From Pseudomonadota bacterium (GTDB lineage Bacteria; Pseudomonadota; Gammaproteobacteria; Xanthomonadales; Xanthomonadaceae), in the NCBI GenBank assembly GCA_018241125.1, contig JAFEEL010000020.1, positions 1 to 64,000 on the forward strand: a stretch of 64,000 nucleotides of DNA, read 5' to 3'. Under the pieces are notes generated by a model. The model searched no databases. It was not told the origin of the DNA and worked only from the letters and a program-made list of their open reading frames with translations. A program made the translations under genes and the position numbers. This document shows, in pieces, positions 7,937 through 18,426 of this stretch (position 1 is the first letter of the stretch; every line of letters begins with the position of its first letter).

Positions 7937-10690
7937 TCACTCGTGGATCGGGTTGGCCTTGTCCGGATCGAGCTTGAACAGCTTGATCGCGCGCGCCACG
8001 TCGGCCGCGCCCATCTTGCCGTCGGCGGCCAGCGCGACGATCGCCGCGTGCGCGATCCAGCGCGCATCGACCTCGAAAAAGTTGAGCAAGTTCACGCGGC
8101 TGTCCGAGCGCCCGTAGCCGTCGGTGCCCAGCGCGGTGAACCGGCGACCGTGCGGCACGCAGGCGCGGAGCTGGTCGGCGAAGGCGCGCACGTAGTCGGA
8201 CGCGGCGATCACCGGGCCGTCATGGCCGTCCAGGCACTGCGCCATGTATGCCGAGCGCTGCTGCTTGGGGTCGGGATGCAGGCGATTCCACCGCTCGCAA
8301 TCCACGCCGTCGCGCGCCACCTCGACAAAGCTCGGGCACGACCACACGTCGGCAGCCACCCCGAACTCCTTCTCCAGCAGGTCGGCGGCCTTGAGCGCCT
8401 CGCGCAGCACCACGCCACACGACAGTAACTGCACGCGCGGAATCTTGCTCTTGCCGTTGCCTTTGCTTTTACCCGAGTCCCGAGTCCCGAGTCCCGAGTC
8501 CCGGAACAAATACATCCCCTTGACGATGCCTTCCTCGCAGCCGGCCGGCATGTCCGGGTGCGGGTAGTTCTCGTTCATCGCGGTGAGGTAATAGAACACG
8601 TCCTGCTGCTCGTGCAGCATACGTTGGATACCGTCGCGCATGATCACCGCCACTTCATACGACCACGTCGGGTCGTACACCTTGCAGTTGGGCACGGTGC
8701 TGGCGACCAGCATCGAATCGCCGTCGGCGTGCTGCAAACCCTCGCCGGCGAAGCTGCGCCCGGCGGTGGCGCCGATCAGGAAGCCGCGCGTGCGCTGGTC
8801 GCCGGCGGCCCAGATCAGATCGCCGATGCGGCGGAAACCAAAACACGAATAGAAAATGTAGAACGGCAGCATCGGCTGGTCGGACACCGAATAGCTGGTG
8901 CCCGCAGCGATCCATGCCGACGCACCGCCGGCCTCGGAGATGCCTTCCTGCAACACCTGTCCGTCGGCGGCCTCGCGGTAATAGAGCAACTGGTCGGCAT
9001 CCTGCGGACGGTACTTTTGCCCTCCCGGTGCATAGATGCCGATCTGCCGGAACATGCCTTCCATGCCGAAGGTGCGCGCCTCGTCGACCACGATCGGCAC
9101 CACGTGGGTGGCAATGGCCTTGTCGCGCAGCAGCAGGTTCATGCCGCGCACCAGCGCCATCGTGGTGGAGATCTCGCGCTCGCCGGTGCCCTTGGTGATC
9201 GCATCGAAGGCAGCCAGCGGCGGCGCCGGCAGCGAGACGGTCGCCTTCTGCCGGCGGTGCGGCAGAAAGCCGCCGAGCGCGCGCCGACGTTCGAGCATGT
9301 ACTGCACTTCCGGCGAATCCTTGCCGGGGTGGTAGTACGGCACCGCGTCGATGCCGTCGCCTTCCAGTTGCGCATCGGTGAGTGGAATCTGGAAGCGGTC
9401 GCGGAACGCGTGCACCGCCGCCGAATCCATCTTCTTGGCTTGGTGGGCGATGTTCATCGACTCGCCGGCCCCGCCCATGCCGTAGCCCTTGACCGTCTTG
9501 GCCAGGATCACCGTCGGCATGCCCTTGGTGTTCACCGCCGCGTGGTAAGCCGCGTACACCTTGTGCGGATCGTGGCCGCCGCGGTTCAGGCGCCACACGT
9601 CGTCGTCGGACATGTGCCGCACCATCTCCAGCGTCTGCGGGTACTTGCCGAAGAAATGCTCGCGCGTGTACTTGCCGCCGAACGCCTTGCAGGCCTGATA
9701 CTCGCCGTCGAGGGTTTCCATGAACAGCTTGCGCAGCACGCCTTCGGAATCCTGCGCGATCAGCGGGTCCCAGTAGCTGCCCCAGATCACCTTGAGCACG
9801 TTCCAGCCGGCACCGCGGAACACGCCTTCCAGCTCCTGGATGATCTTGCCGTTGCCACGCACCGGGCCGTCGAGGCGCTGCAGGTTGCAGTTGATGACGA
9901 ACACGAGGTTGTCCAGCCCCTCGCGCCCGGCCACCGAAATCGCGCCCAGCGACTCGGGCTCGTCGCATTCGCCATCGCCCAGGAAGCACCACACCTTGCG
10001 GTCGGACTTGGGCACCAGCCCGCGCGCTTCCAGATACTTCAAAAACTGCGCCTGATAGATCGCCTGAATGGGGCCCAAGCCCATCGACACCGTCGGCACC
10101 TGCCAGTAATCGGGCATCAGCCACGGGTGCGGGTACGAGGGCAGGCCCTTGAAGCCGGGCGTGGTCTCGATGCGCAGGTGGTCGAGCTGCTGCGTGCTCA
10201 GGCGGCCTTCGAGGAACGAGCGCGCATAGATGCCGGGGCTGGCGTGGCCCTGATAGCAGATCAGATCGCCCGGATGCTCGGCCGAGGGTGCGCGCCAGAA
10301 GTGGTTGAAGCCCACGTCGTACAGCGTGGCCGAGGAGGCGAAGCTGGCGATGTGGCCGCCGAGGCTGCCGGGCTTGCGGTTGGCGCGCACCACCATCGCC
10401 ATCGCGTTCCAGCGGATCAGGCAGCGGATGCGCCACTCCATCGCCGCATCGCCCGGCGACTTGGCCTCCATCTGCGGTGGGATGGTGTTGACGTAGGCGG
10501 TGGTGGGCGAAATCGGGATCTGCGCACCGGCGCCGCGCGCCTCGTCGGCCAGCCGGTCGAGCAGGAAGTGCGCGCGATCGGCACCGTCGGCGCGGATCAC
10601 CGCGTTGAGCGAATCCAGCCACTCGCCGGTCTCGACCGGGTCGATGTCGGGATTGGGGGCATCGTGCCGCTCGCCGCTGTGCTGCATCAT
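7937..10690 (-). CDS. aceE: Pyruvate dehydrogenase E1, homodimeric type
   Basis: E1 component of the pyruvate dehydrogenase complex; it decarboxylates pyruvate with thiamine diphosphate and acetylates E2. The 917-residue product has the ThDP motif GDGECDEPESLG...NCNLQRLDGP and closely follows the AceE family throughout, including LLYYREAADGQVLQEGISEAG. The start is the ATG at 10690, seven bases after GGAGG. Near the C-terminus an insertion of about 15 residues (SGLGTRDSGKSKGNGKSK) is encoded by low-complexity DNA with a seven-base repeat. Genes for E2 and E3 are not adjacent. Confidence 0.96.
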   Translation of the reverse strand: MMQHSGERHDAPNPDIDPVETGEWLDSLNAVIRADGADRAHFLLDRLADEARGAGAQIPISPTTAYVNTIPPQMEAKSPGDAAMEWRIRCLIRWNAMAMVVRANRKPGSLGGHIASFASSATLYDVGFNHFWRAPSAEHPGDLICYQGHASPGIYARSFLEGRLSTQQLDHLRIETTPGFKGLPSYPHPWLMPDYWQVPTVSMGLGPIQAIYQAQFLKYLEARGLVPKSDRKVWCFLGDGECDEPESLGAISVAGREGLDNLVFVINCNLQRLDGPVRGNGKIIQELEGVFRGAGWNVLKVIWGSYWDPLIAQDSEGVLRKLFMETLDGEYQACKAFGGKYTREHFFGKYPQTLEMVRHMSDDDVWRLNRGGHDPHKVYAAYHAAVNTKGMPTVILAKTVKGYGMGGAGESMNIAHQAKKMDSAAVHAFRDRFQIPLTDAQLEGDGIDAVPYYHPGKDSPEVQYMLERRRALGGFLPHRRQKATVSLPAPPLAAFDAITKGTGEREISTTMALVRGMNLLLRDKAIATHVVPIVVDEARTFGMEGMFRQIGIYAPGGQKYRPQDADQLLYYREAADGQVLQEGISEAGGASAWIAAGTSYSVSDQPMLPFYIFYSCFGFRRIGDLIWAAGDQRTRGFLIGATAGRSFAGEGLQHADGDSMLVASTVPNCKVYDPTWSYEVAVIMRDGIQRMLHEQQDVFYYLTAMNENYPHPDMPAGCEEGIVKGMYLFRDSGLGTRDSGKSKGNGKSKIPRVQLLSCGVVLREALKAADLLEKEFGVAADVWSCPSFVEVARDGVDCERWNRLHPDPKQQRSAYMAQCLDGHDGPVIAASDYVRAFADQLRACVPHGRRFTALGTDGYGRSDSRVNLLNFFEVDARWIAHAAIVALAADGKMGAADVARAIKLFKLDPDKANPIHE
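8472..8499 (-). repeat. Seven-base tandem repeat inside aceE
   Basis: Four perfect CCCGAGT units (GGGACTC on the coding strand), followed by a partial unit. The period is not a multiple of three, so one unit more or less would shift the reading frame of the last 180 or so residues of AceE. Similar GGGAGAC/GGGAGCG runs occur between genes at 15285-15345 and 56420-56540. Confidence 0.9.
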
Positions 10691-11030
10691 GGCTTCCTCC
10701 ACCGCGCGGGCCGCCCGCGCTGCATTGATCCCAAGGGAAGGTGCAGTTTAGCGCAGGGCGGGGGCGGGGCCGCACACTGATCGAGCGCGCATCGCCGGAT
10801 CCCGCGCCAACCGGTTGCGGGTCGGCATGCGCCAGGGCAAACACATGATGGCCATCGCGTTGCGTGTGCGCCATCATGTCGCGCCGCGAAATCCCCGGTG
10901 GACGTTCATCAGCAGGGTCACCGAACCCGGAGGGCACACCGCATGCCGTCGTCGCCAACTGTCAGACTCCGATTCCATCCTGCGGCGGCAGCACCGTCGC
11001 CGGTCATGCCGGATCGCTGGATGTGAGCTG
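10691..11030. other. Intergenic region aceE / acyltransferase
   Basis: The two flanking genes diverge from this stretch of 340 bp. I see no RNA gene, convincing promoter box or repeat family member in it. A frame open on the + strand here is only the upstream extension of the acyltransferase frame and lacks coding character. Confidence 0.5.
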
Positions 11031-12902
11031 ATGGCCACGCTCGCTTACCGTAGAGAGATAGACGGACTGCGGGCAATCGCGGTACTCGCCGTCGTCTTTT
11101 TCCACGCAGTAGGGGTACCCGCAGCGGGCTATGTCGGGGTGGACATTTTCTTTGTCATCTCCGGATACCTGATCACGGGAATGCTGACAAACGAACACCA
11201 ACAAACGGGTCGAATCGACGTACTCGCTTTTTACGCGCGACGCGTGCGCCGCATTCTTCCCGCGGTCATCGTGGTGGTGTCCGCTGTACTGGCTGTCGGT
11301 GCGTTGTTGCTGCCCTACGCGGCGCTGATTCGCACCGCGAATTCGGCAAGTGCTTCGGCATTGTTTGCAGCGAACTTTTTCTTCCAGTTCACCACGGGAG
11401 GCTATTTCGACCCGAGCGTCGACAGCATGCCGCTGCTGCATCTTTGGTCGCTCGCGGTGGAGGAGCAGTTCTACCTCGTGTGGCCCGCACTGTTGATTGC
11501 AATGCTTTCGTGGTCGCCGCGGCGGACGATGTGGGTCACCGTCGCGATAGGGTTGGGATCGCTCGTGCTGGCGGAATACCTTGTCAGATCGGCCCCACAA
11601 GCGGCGTTTTATCAAATGCCGAGCCGTTTCTGGGAACTCGGCGCGGGCGCCCTGATTGCCGTGTCGCCCATCCCCAAGGGTCCGGATCGTTCCTGGCATG
11701 CCAACGTCGCCCTTGGCTGCATTGCTCTGGCTTGCTTTTTTCCGACCCCCAGGTTTCCAGGTGTCGGGGCGCTGCCCGTGGTGGCAGCGACGTCATTGCT
11801 GCTTTGGGCCATTCATCGACACGGCCCGCTTGGTCGGGCGGGAGCATTTCTGCGTTGGCGGCCAATTGTCGGGATCGGATTGGTCTCGTACTCGCTCTAT
11901 CTTTGGCATTGGCCACTATTGGCCTTCTACCGCGCGACGACCATCGGCGCCGGCTCGACGAATGTCAGACTTGCACTTTGCGGCGTCGCACTCGTACTTG
12001 CGGTGGTTTCGTGGCGTTACGTGGAGAGTCCGTTTCGTCGCCTGAAACCGAGCAAGACGGTGTTTGCTGTCGGCACCGCGTGTTCGATCGCGCTCGCGAT
12101 CACTGCATTTTCCTGGGTCGCGATGATCAAAGTCGATGAAGCGGCACAACCTCGCGACAATCCGTTGGCCGTCAAGGCCGAGGGTGATGTCCAGCCGAAC
12201 TTCAGGAAGTGCCACTACCAGGTCTACAGCACCGATTTTCCAAGGCCGGGGTGCGAGTCGATTCCTGGCGTCAAGCCGACGATCGTTCTCTGGGGTGACT
12301 CGATGGCCATGACATGGCATCCGTTGATCGATGCGATGGGACAGCGGCGCGGGAAGTCAGCCATCGATTATTCACGGGATTCGTGCGGGCCATTTGTCGG
12401 CTATCTGCCTCCGCATCCGATGCCGGGCGACTACAAGTGCCGCGACTGGAACGCGAAGGTACTCCAGCAAGCGGAGCAAGCTGATGTCGTCGTGCTGGTT
12501 GCGTTCTGGAACAACGGGGAAACGAACGGACATATTCAGGAATTCACGTCGCGGCTGCGCCCGACCCTGTTGGCACTTTCCCCTCACGTCGGGCACATCA
12601 TCCTCATCGGCGCCACGCCCATCATGCGGGACAAAGTCCCGCATTGCATCCGTTTGAATGCGGTGGACCGATGCGCAGTCGACCGCCGCGAATTCGATGT
12701 CGTCGCCATGGCCGCAATGACGCAACTGCGTGCGGCGGCAGCAGGCCTTGCCAACGTGGAATACATCGACCCCGCGGACTTCTTCTGTACCCGCACCACT
12801 TGCCCGGCAATCCGGTACGGAATCCCCCTCTATTACGACGACCACCATATCGCGCACTCGGCAGCGGTTCGATACGTGCACGACGTGTTTGATCGGCACT
12901 GA
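11031..12902 (+). CDS. Membrane O-acyltransferase with SGNH domain (OafA-like)
   Basis: Acyltransferase-3 family enzyme of about 623 residues, fused to a C-terminal SGNH domain. Such proteins O-acetylate lipopolysaccharide, exopolysaccharide or peptidoglycan. The N-terminus has YRREIDGLRAIAVLAVVFFH with the conserved R/H pattern, then YVGVDIFFVISGYLITG, and about ten helices. The SGNH part begins near residue 420 with the block-I motif WGDSMAMTW and ends with the catalytic dyad region YDDHHIAHSAA. The ATG at 11031 is used because the family N-terminus starts there. The gene is visibly less GC-rich than its neighbours, which suggests transfer, as is common for surface-modification genes. Confidence 0.9.
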   Translation: MATLAYRREIDGLRAIAVLAVVFFHAVGVPAAGYVGVDIFFVISGYLITGMLTNEHQQTGRIDVLAFYARRVRRILPAVIVVVSAVLAVGALLLPYAALIRTANSASASALFAANFFFQFTTGGYFDPSVDSMPLLHLWSLAVEEQFYLVWPALLIAMLSWSPRRTMWVTVAIGLGSLVLAEYLVRSAPQAAFYQMPSRFWELGAGALIAVSPIPKGPDRSWHANVALGCIALACFFPTPRFPGVGALPVVAATSLLLWAIHRHGPLGRAGAFLRWRPIVGIGLVSYSLYLWHWPLLAFYRATTIGAGSTNVRLALCGVALVLAVVSWRYVESPFRRLKPSKTVFAVGTACSIALAITAFSWVAMIKVDEAAQPRDNPLAVKAEGDVQPNFRKCHYQVYSTDFPRPGCESIPGVKPTIVLWGDSMAMTWHPLIDAMGQRRGKSAIDYSRDSCGPFVGYLPPHPMPGDYKCRDWNAKVLQQAEQADVVVLVAFWNNGETNGHIQEFTSRLRPTLLALSPHVGHIILIGATPIMRDKVPHCIRLNAVDRCAVDRREFDVVAMAAMTQLRAAAAGLANVEYIDPADFFCTRTTCPAIRYGIPLYYDDHHIAHSAAVRYVHDVFDRH

Positions 12903-12986
12903 TCAGCACCCCGGCCACTCCAGGCTTGGCCCCGGGGCAATGCCCGCCGCAGGTTCGCCGCACCGACCGGCCTGGAAACATCGGCA

Positions 12987-15287
<2,301 letters not shown>

Positions 15288-15469
15288 GGGAGCGGGAAGC
15301 GGGAGATGGGAGACGGGAGACGAGAGACGGGAGACGAGAGGCGACCGGACGGACTGCGAAATCTGCCGGCAAGCCGCCACGATACTACGCGATGGCGGCT
15401 ACGCTCGGTCGATCTTCCGCTGCGGTGCGCCGATTCCTGCCTCGAACCGGTAGCGTCGATTTTACCGCG

Positions 15470-15526
15470 ATGACAGCAGAATGATAATATGATCTCAATG
15501 ACCGTTACATTGTGGAGTGCTGTCAT
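15470..15526. promoter_or_regulatory. Candidate operator/promoter of FitAB-like module
   Basis: Perfect 9-bp inverted arms ATGACAGCA (15470-15478) and TGCTGTCAT (15518-15526) flank an AT-rich segment with a possible promoter TTTACC (15461-15466), 18 bp, TAATAT (15485-15490). The half-site TGCTGTCA is one base from the neisserial FitAB half-site TGCTATCA, but the spacing and arrangement differ. The right arm covers the antitoxin start codon, so binding could block initiation. Confidence 0.5.
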
Positions 15527-15776
15527 GGCAGTTCTGACCGTTCGCAACTTGCCCGATGAAGTGCACCGCGCCTTGCGCGTACGCGCCGCCCAGCATGGGC
15601 GCAGCACCGAGGCGGAGGTGCGTGCCGTGCTGGAAGAAGCGGTCAAGCCGCGCGGACGCCTGAAGCTGGGGTCGCTGCTGGCCGACATCGGCCGCAAGAT
15701 GAAGCTCACCGATGCGGAGGTGGCGTTGCTCAACCGGCGCGATCCGGCACCGCCGCGCCCGATGGACTTCGAATGA
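15525..15776 (+). CDS. FitA-like ribbon-helix-helix antitoxin
   Basis: An 83-residue antitoxin. The N-terminal ribbon-helix-helix part is TVRNLPDEVHRALRVRAAQHGRSTEAEVRAVLEEAV, typical of FitA/VapB DNA-binding antitoxins; the C-terminal tail would neutralise the PIN toxin. The ATG at 15525 is preferred because GGAG lies eight bases upstream and the family starts at MAVLTVRNLPD. The stop overlaps the toxin start (ATGA). Confidence 0.87.
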   Translation: MAVLTVRNLPDEVHRALRVRAAQHGRSTEAEVRAVLEEAVKPRGRLKLGSLLADIGRKMKLTDAEVALLNRRDPAPPRPMDFE

Positions 15777-16195
15777 TCCTGCTCGACACCAAGGTGATCT
15801 CTGAGCCCCTGCGCGCATCGCCATCGCAGCCGGTCGTGGCCTGGATCGATGCGCAGCCTCTGGAAACCCTCTTCCTGTCCGTGGTCACGATCGCCGAGCT
15901 GCGCTTTGGCGTGGCCCGCCTGCCTTCCGGTCGCCGGCGCAACGGCTTGATCGAGCAGCTGGAACACCGGGTGCTGCCGGCTTTCATCGGCCGCGTGCTC
16001 AACTTCGACCTCGCGGCAACCCAAAGCTACGCGACCGCAATGGCCAAGGCACAAGCACAAGGCTTGGCGGTAGGCGTGGCCGACGGATTCATCGCCGCCA
16101 TCGCCGCTGCCAATGGCTTGAGTGTGGCCACCCGCGACACCTCGCCGTTCACGGCGATGGGGGTCGCGGTCGTCGATCCGTGGGCTGGCGAATAG
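15773..16195 (+). CDS. FitB/VapC-like PIN-domain toxin
   Basis: A 140-residue PIN-domain ribonuclease toxin. Acidic active-site residues expected for the fold are present: D5 in MILLDTKVISE, the Glu of TIAELRFG, the Asp of GVADGFIAAIA and the Asp of ATRDTSPF. The usual Asn after the first Asp-Thr is Lys here (LDTK rather than LDTN), which could weaken metal binding. Translationally coupled to the antitoxin. Its stop codon is the first base pair of a multi-hairpin element. Confidence 0.87.
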   Translation: MILLDTKVISEPLRASPSQPVVAWIDAQPLETLFLSVVTIAELRFGVARLPSGRRRNGLIEQLEHRVLPAFIGRVLNFDLAATQSYATAMAKAQAQGLAVGVADGFIAAIAAANGLSVATRDTSPFTAMGVAVVDPWAGE

Positions 16196-16300
16196 GGAAC
16201 CGCTGACGTATCAGCGTTTCCCGCACGCCGTGGAAGGCGTGGCCGTGGATCCATCACGCAAGTGATCGATCCACGGGAATCAGGTTCGGGCATGAACCCG
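16195..16300 (+). repeat. Multi-hairpin element, copy A (3' of PIN toxin)
   Basis: Hairpins in gene-sense order: S1 16195-16222 (arms GGGAACCGCTGA and TCAGCGTTTCCC, loop CGTA); S2 16224-16241 (CACGCC, loop GTGGAA, GGCGTG); S3 16244-16275 (outer CGTGGAT with ATCCACG, inner ATCAC and GTGAT, loop GCAA, a GNRA tetraloop); S4 about 16283-16300 (weak; CGGG and CCCG around CATGAA). No S5 is seen. S1 starts at the last base of the toxin stop codon. This is the shortest of four copies. Confidence 0.75.
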
Positions 16301-16337
16301 GCTCAAGCGCAACACAGTCCGCGAGTTCCAGTCGTAC

Positions 16338-17156
16338 TCACACCACCCGCACCTTGCGCAGGTTCAGCGCCGGGTCGCGCCAGAAGGCGTCGTTCTCGAA
16401 GCGACGGAACAGGTCCGGCGGCAGGATGGTCTGGCGCTCGTTCGGGTGCACCTTGGAGCCGACCACGTGCAAGCCCGGCGTGCCGGCGCGCATGTCGAAC
16501 TCGTTGGCCTCGTAATCGACGTTGTCGAAGTCGTGCTGGAAGAATGGCTCGCCGATGAAATCGTAGATCGCCGCCATCGTGCGCGCCGGTTCGCGGGTCA
16601 GGCTCTCGTACTGCACCAGCATCAACTGCTTGCCGGCGCCCTCGTCGTTGTAGGCCTCTTTCAATGCGTTGAACGGGAACCCGACCAGGCCCTCGTTGCC
16701 GGCCATCGAGTCGGCGCGCTGGTACACCGTGCCGCCGGGCGCGTAGCCGAAGATCGACGACGGCTGGAAGGTGTTCTTGCGCACCAGCCGCTCCACCGAA
16801 TCGATCACCCACGGGATGTGGCGCACGCAGGCGATCACCTTGCTTTCCGGCAGCAGTTCGCGCAGGTGGCGCAGCTTGATGCACCACATGCGGTTGGTGT
16901 CGAAGATCACCGGACGGTCGAACTCCGGGCCGTAGTAGTTGTCGAACAAGCCGCGCAGCACGCGCTTGCGCTGTTCGTCGGAGATGAACACCGAGAACTC
17001 GTTGCGCGCGCTCATCTCGCCGGTGATGGTGTTGAACATGCCGGCCACCGGGCCGCTCATGCCGGCGTGGAAGCGTGGATTCTGGCGCAGCAGGCCCGAC
17101 AACAACGTGGAGCCCGAGCGCGGCAGGCCGGAAATGAAGTGGAACGTGTGCGGCAT
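16338..17156 (-). CDS. Sulfotransferase family protein
   Basis: A 272-residue PAPS-dependent sulfotransferase-like protein. The N-terminal motif GLPRSGSTLLSGLL is the 5'-phosphosulfate-binding loop. VIACVRHIPWVIDSVERL matches the 3'-phosphate-binding element with its Arg and Ser. LVQYESLTREPARTM and a C-terminal Phe/Trp region complete the fold. The start at MPHTFHFISGLPRSGS is supported by AGGGGAAACC just before the ATG. The substrate cannot be told from sequence. Confidence 0.88.
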   Translation of the reverse strand: MPHTFHFISGLPRSGSTLLSGLLRQNPRFHAGMSGPVAGMFNTITGEMSARNEFSVFISDEQRKRVLRGLFDNYYGPEFDRPVIFDTNRMWCIKLRHLRELLPESKVIACVRHIPWVIDSVERLVRKNTFQPSSIFGYAPGGTVYQRADSMAGNEGLVGFPFNALKEAYNDEGAGKQLMLVQYESLTREPARTMAAIYDFIGEPFFQHDFDNVDYEANEFDMRAGTPGLHVVGSKVHPNERQTILPPDLFRRFENDAFWRDPALNLRKVRVV

Positions 17157-17302
17157 GGTTTCCCCTGGGTGAACCCGGACGGCTGGCGAGCGCTGGATTA
17201 TGCCTGTTTGCCGGCCAACGCGCCGGCAGGCGCGGCACGATGACGTGTGGTGCCCAGTCGCCGGCGCTGGCGATTCCACTCGCCGGTGTTCATGCTGTAC
17301 GC

Positions 17303-18139
17303 ATGCCGAAGCCAGCGCGGCCCGGGCGCTCGGGCGCAAGCACACGCCAACCCGCCGGGCACAAGATGGCCCGGCCGCACGGGCTTGCCCGCGTGCTCTC
17401 CAAACTGGGCATCGCCTCGCGCACGCAGGCGGCGCAATGGATCGGGCTCGGGCGCGTGCGGGTCAACGGCCGCGTGCAATGCGACCCGGAGTTCCCGACG
17501 TGGCAAGGCCGCGATCGCATCACGCTGGACGGCAACGAAATCGGTGCCAGCGCGCGGCACTACCTGATGCTCAACAAGCCGCGCGGCCTGCTCACCAGCA
17601 CCCGCGACGAGCGCGGGCGCGACACCGTGTACCGCTGCCTCGATGGCGCGAACTTGCCGTGGCTGCTGCCAGTCGGCCGCCTCGACAAGGCCAGCGAAGG
17701 GCTGCTGCTGTTCTGCAACGACCCCGAATGGGCTGCGCGCATCACCGACCCCGGCAGCGCCCCGAACGCAGGTGTGGGAGGGGCTTCCAGCCCCGAGTCG
17801 CGCAGCCCGGACAAGACCTATCACGTACAGATCGATTGCATTCCGGATGCCGCCCTGCTGACCCGTCTCGTGCAGGGCATCGACTGCGACGGCGAGCACT
17901 TGTCAGTGAAGTCGGCGACGTTGCTGCGGCATGGCGCACGCAACGCATGGCTGGAGATCGTGCTCGACGAAGGCCGCAACCGGCAGATCCGGCGCCTCCT
18001 CGCCGCGCACCACATCGGCGTGCTGCGCCTGCTGCGCATCGCCATCGGCTCGCTGCCACTGGGCGACCTGCCCAAAGGGCAATGGCGGATGCTTACCGAT
18101 GCGGAAGCCGAAGCGCTCGCGCCGACAGCGCGCCAGTAG
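17303..18139 (+). CDS. rRNA pseudouridine synthase, RsuA/RluE family
   Basis: Isomerises a uridine in rRNA to pseudouridine. An S4 RNA-binding domain comes first (LARVLSKLGIASRTQAAQWIGLGRVRVNG), followed by the synthase domain with the catalytic Asp in GRLDKASEGLLLF and the C-terminal block EGRNRQIRRLLAA. The family is clear; RluE versus RsuA or RluB is not. About ten residues near 156-166 (GVGGASSPES) are encoded by a short repeat, GTGGGAGGGGCTTCCAGCCC, of a kind common elsewhere in this sequence, in place of the usual loop. The start could also be 17240 or 17366. Confidence 0.88.
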   Translation: MPKPARPGRSGASTRQPAGHKMARPHGLARVLSKLGIASRTQAAQWIGLGRVRVNGRVQCDPEFPTWQGRDRITLDGNEIGASARHYLMLNKPRGLLTSTRDERGRDTVYRCLDGANLPWLLPVGRLDKASEGLLLFCNDPEWAARITDPGSAPNAGVGGASSPESRSPDKTYHVQIDCIPDAALLTRLVQGIDCDGEHLSVKSATLLRHGARNAWLEIVLDEGRNRQIRRLLAAHHIGVLRLLRIAIGSLPLGDLPKGQWRMLTDAEAEALAPTARQ

Positions 18140-18311
18140 CCTGTTCGGTATTCGCGACAGTGCTTCTGGAAACGGTCTGGCCGCTGTCGCACAGCCGATG
18201 GAAATATGCGGATCAACGCGACCGCGACTACCGCTTCATAGCAAGCACATTCTTCACTTGCCTCGCTGCCACCCTTCTTCGGTATAGGATTCCTGTCGAG
18301 GCTGGATGCGA

Positions 18312-18391
18312 AACGAAAAACCCGCCTTGCGGCGGGTCTGGATTCGATTGAATCTTATTGTAGCAACGGCTCTCACCCCGGAAAGCTACGG
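18312..18391 (-). ncRNA. tracrRNA of the type II-C CRISPR system
   Basis: Read on the minus strand, 18391 to about 18314. The anti-repeat GTAGCTTTCCGGGGTGAGAG (about 18389-18370) is complementary to the array repeat. It is followed by CCGTTGCTACAATAAG, which matches the corresponding part of the Neisseria meningitidis tracrRNA. Next come a small hairpin GATTC-AATC-GAATC (18341-18354) and a Rho-independent terminator. The antirepeat pairs with the 5' part of the crRNA repeat, with a bulge at CCGTTG against the repeat sequence GCTCCCG, as in NmeCas9. At about 80 nt it is short. Confidence 0.88.
18316..18337 (-). terminator. Terminator of the tracrRNA
   Basis: On the minus strand ACCCGCC-GCAA-GGCGGGT is followed by TTTTTCG. 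The 7-bp GC stem with a GCAA loop and U run is a standard Rho-independent terminator and would form the last hairpin of the tracrRNA. Confidence 0.9.
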
Positions 18392-18396
18392 TGGTG

Positions 18397-18426
18397 AATC
18401 TAGCACAGGGGACGAACATGCAACAA
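18397..18426 (-). promoter_or_regulatory. Candidate tracrRNA promoter inside the cas9 start region
   Basis: On the minus strand TTGTTG (18426-18421), 18 bp, then TAGATT (18402-18397) preceded by TG one base upstream, an extended -10. Initiation about seven bases on would start the RNA near 18390, exactly where the anti-repeat begins. The -10 is next to the cas9 ribosome-binding site and the -35 lies in the first cas9 codons, so tracrRNA transcription and cas9 expression must interfere. Confidence 0.6.

Noticed and set aside
8558-10780. 740-codon open frame on the plus strand opposite aceE
   Set aside because: Shadow frame. The minus strand encodes a full-length AceE with catalytic motifs.
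18391-18418. GTG at 18391 as the cas9 start
   Set aside because: It lies within the tracrRNA anti-repeat region and has no ribosome-binding site. The ATG at 18418 has AGGGGA at good spacing, and Cas9 proteins begin a few residues before the RuvC-I motif.
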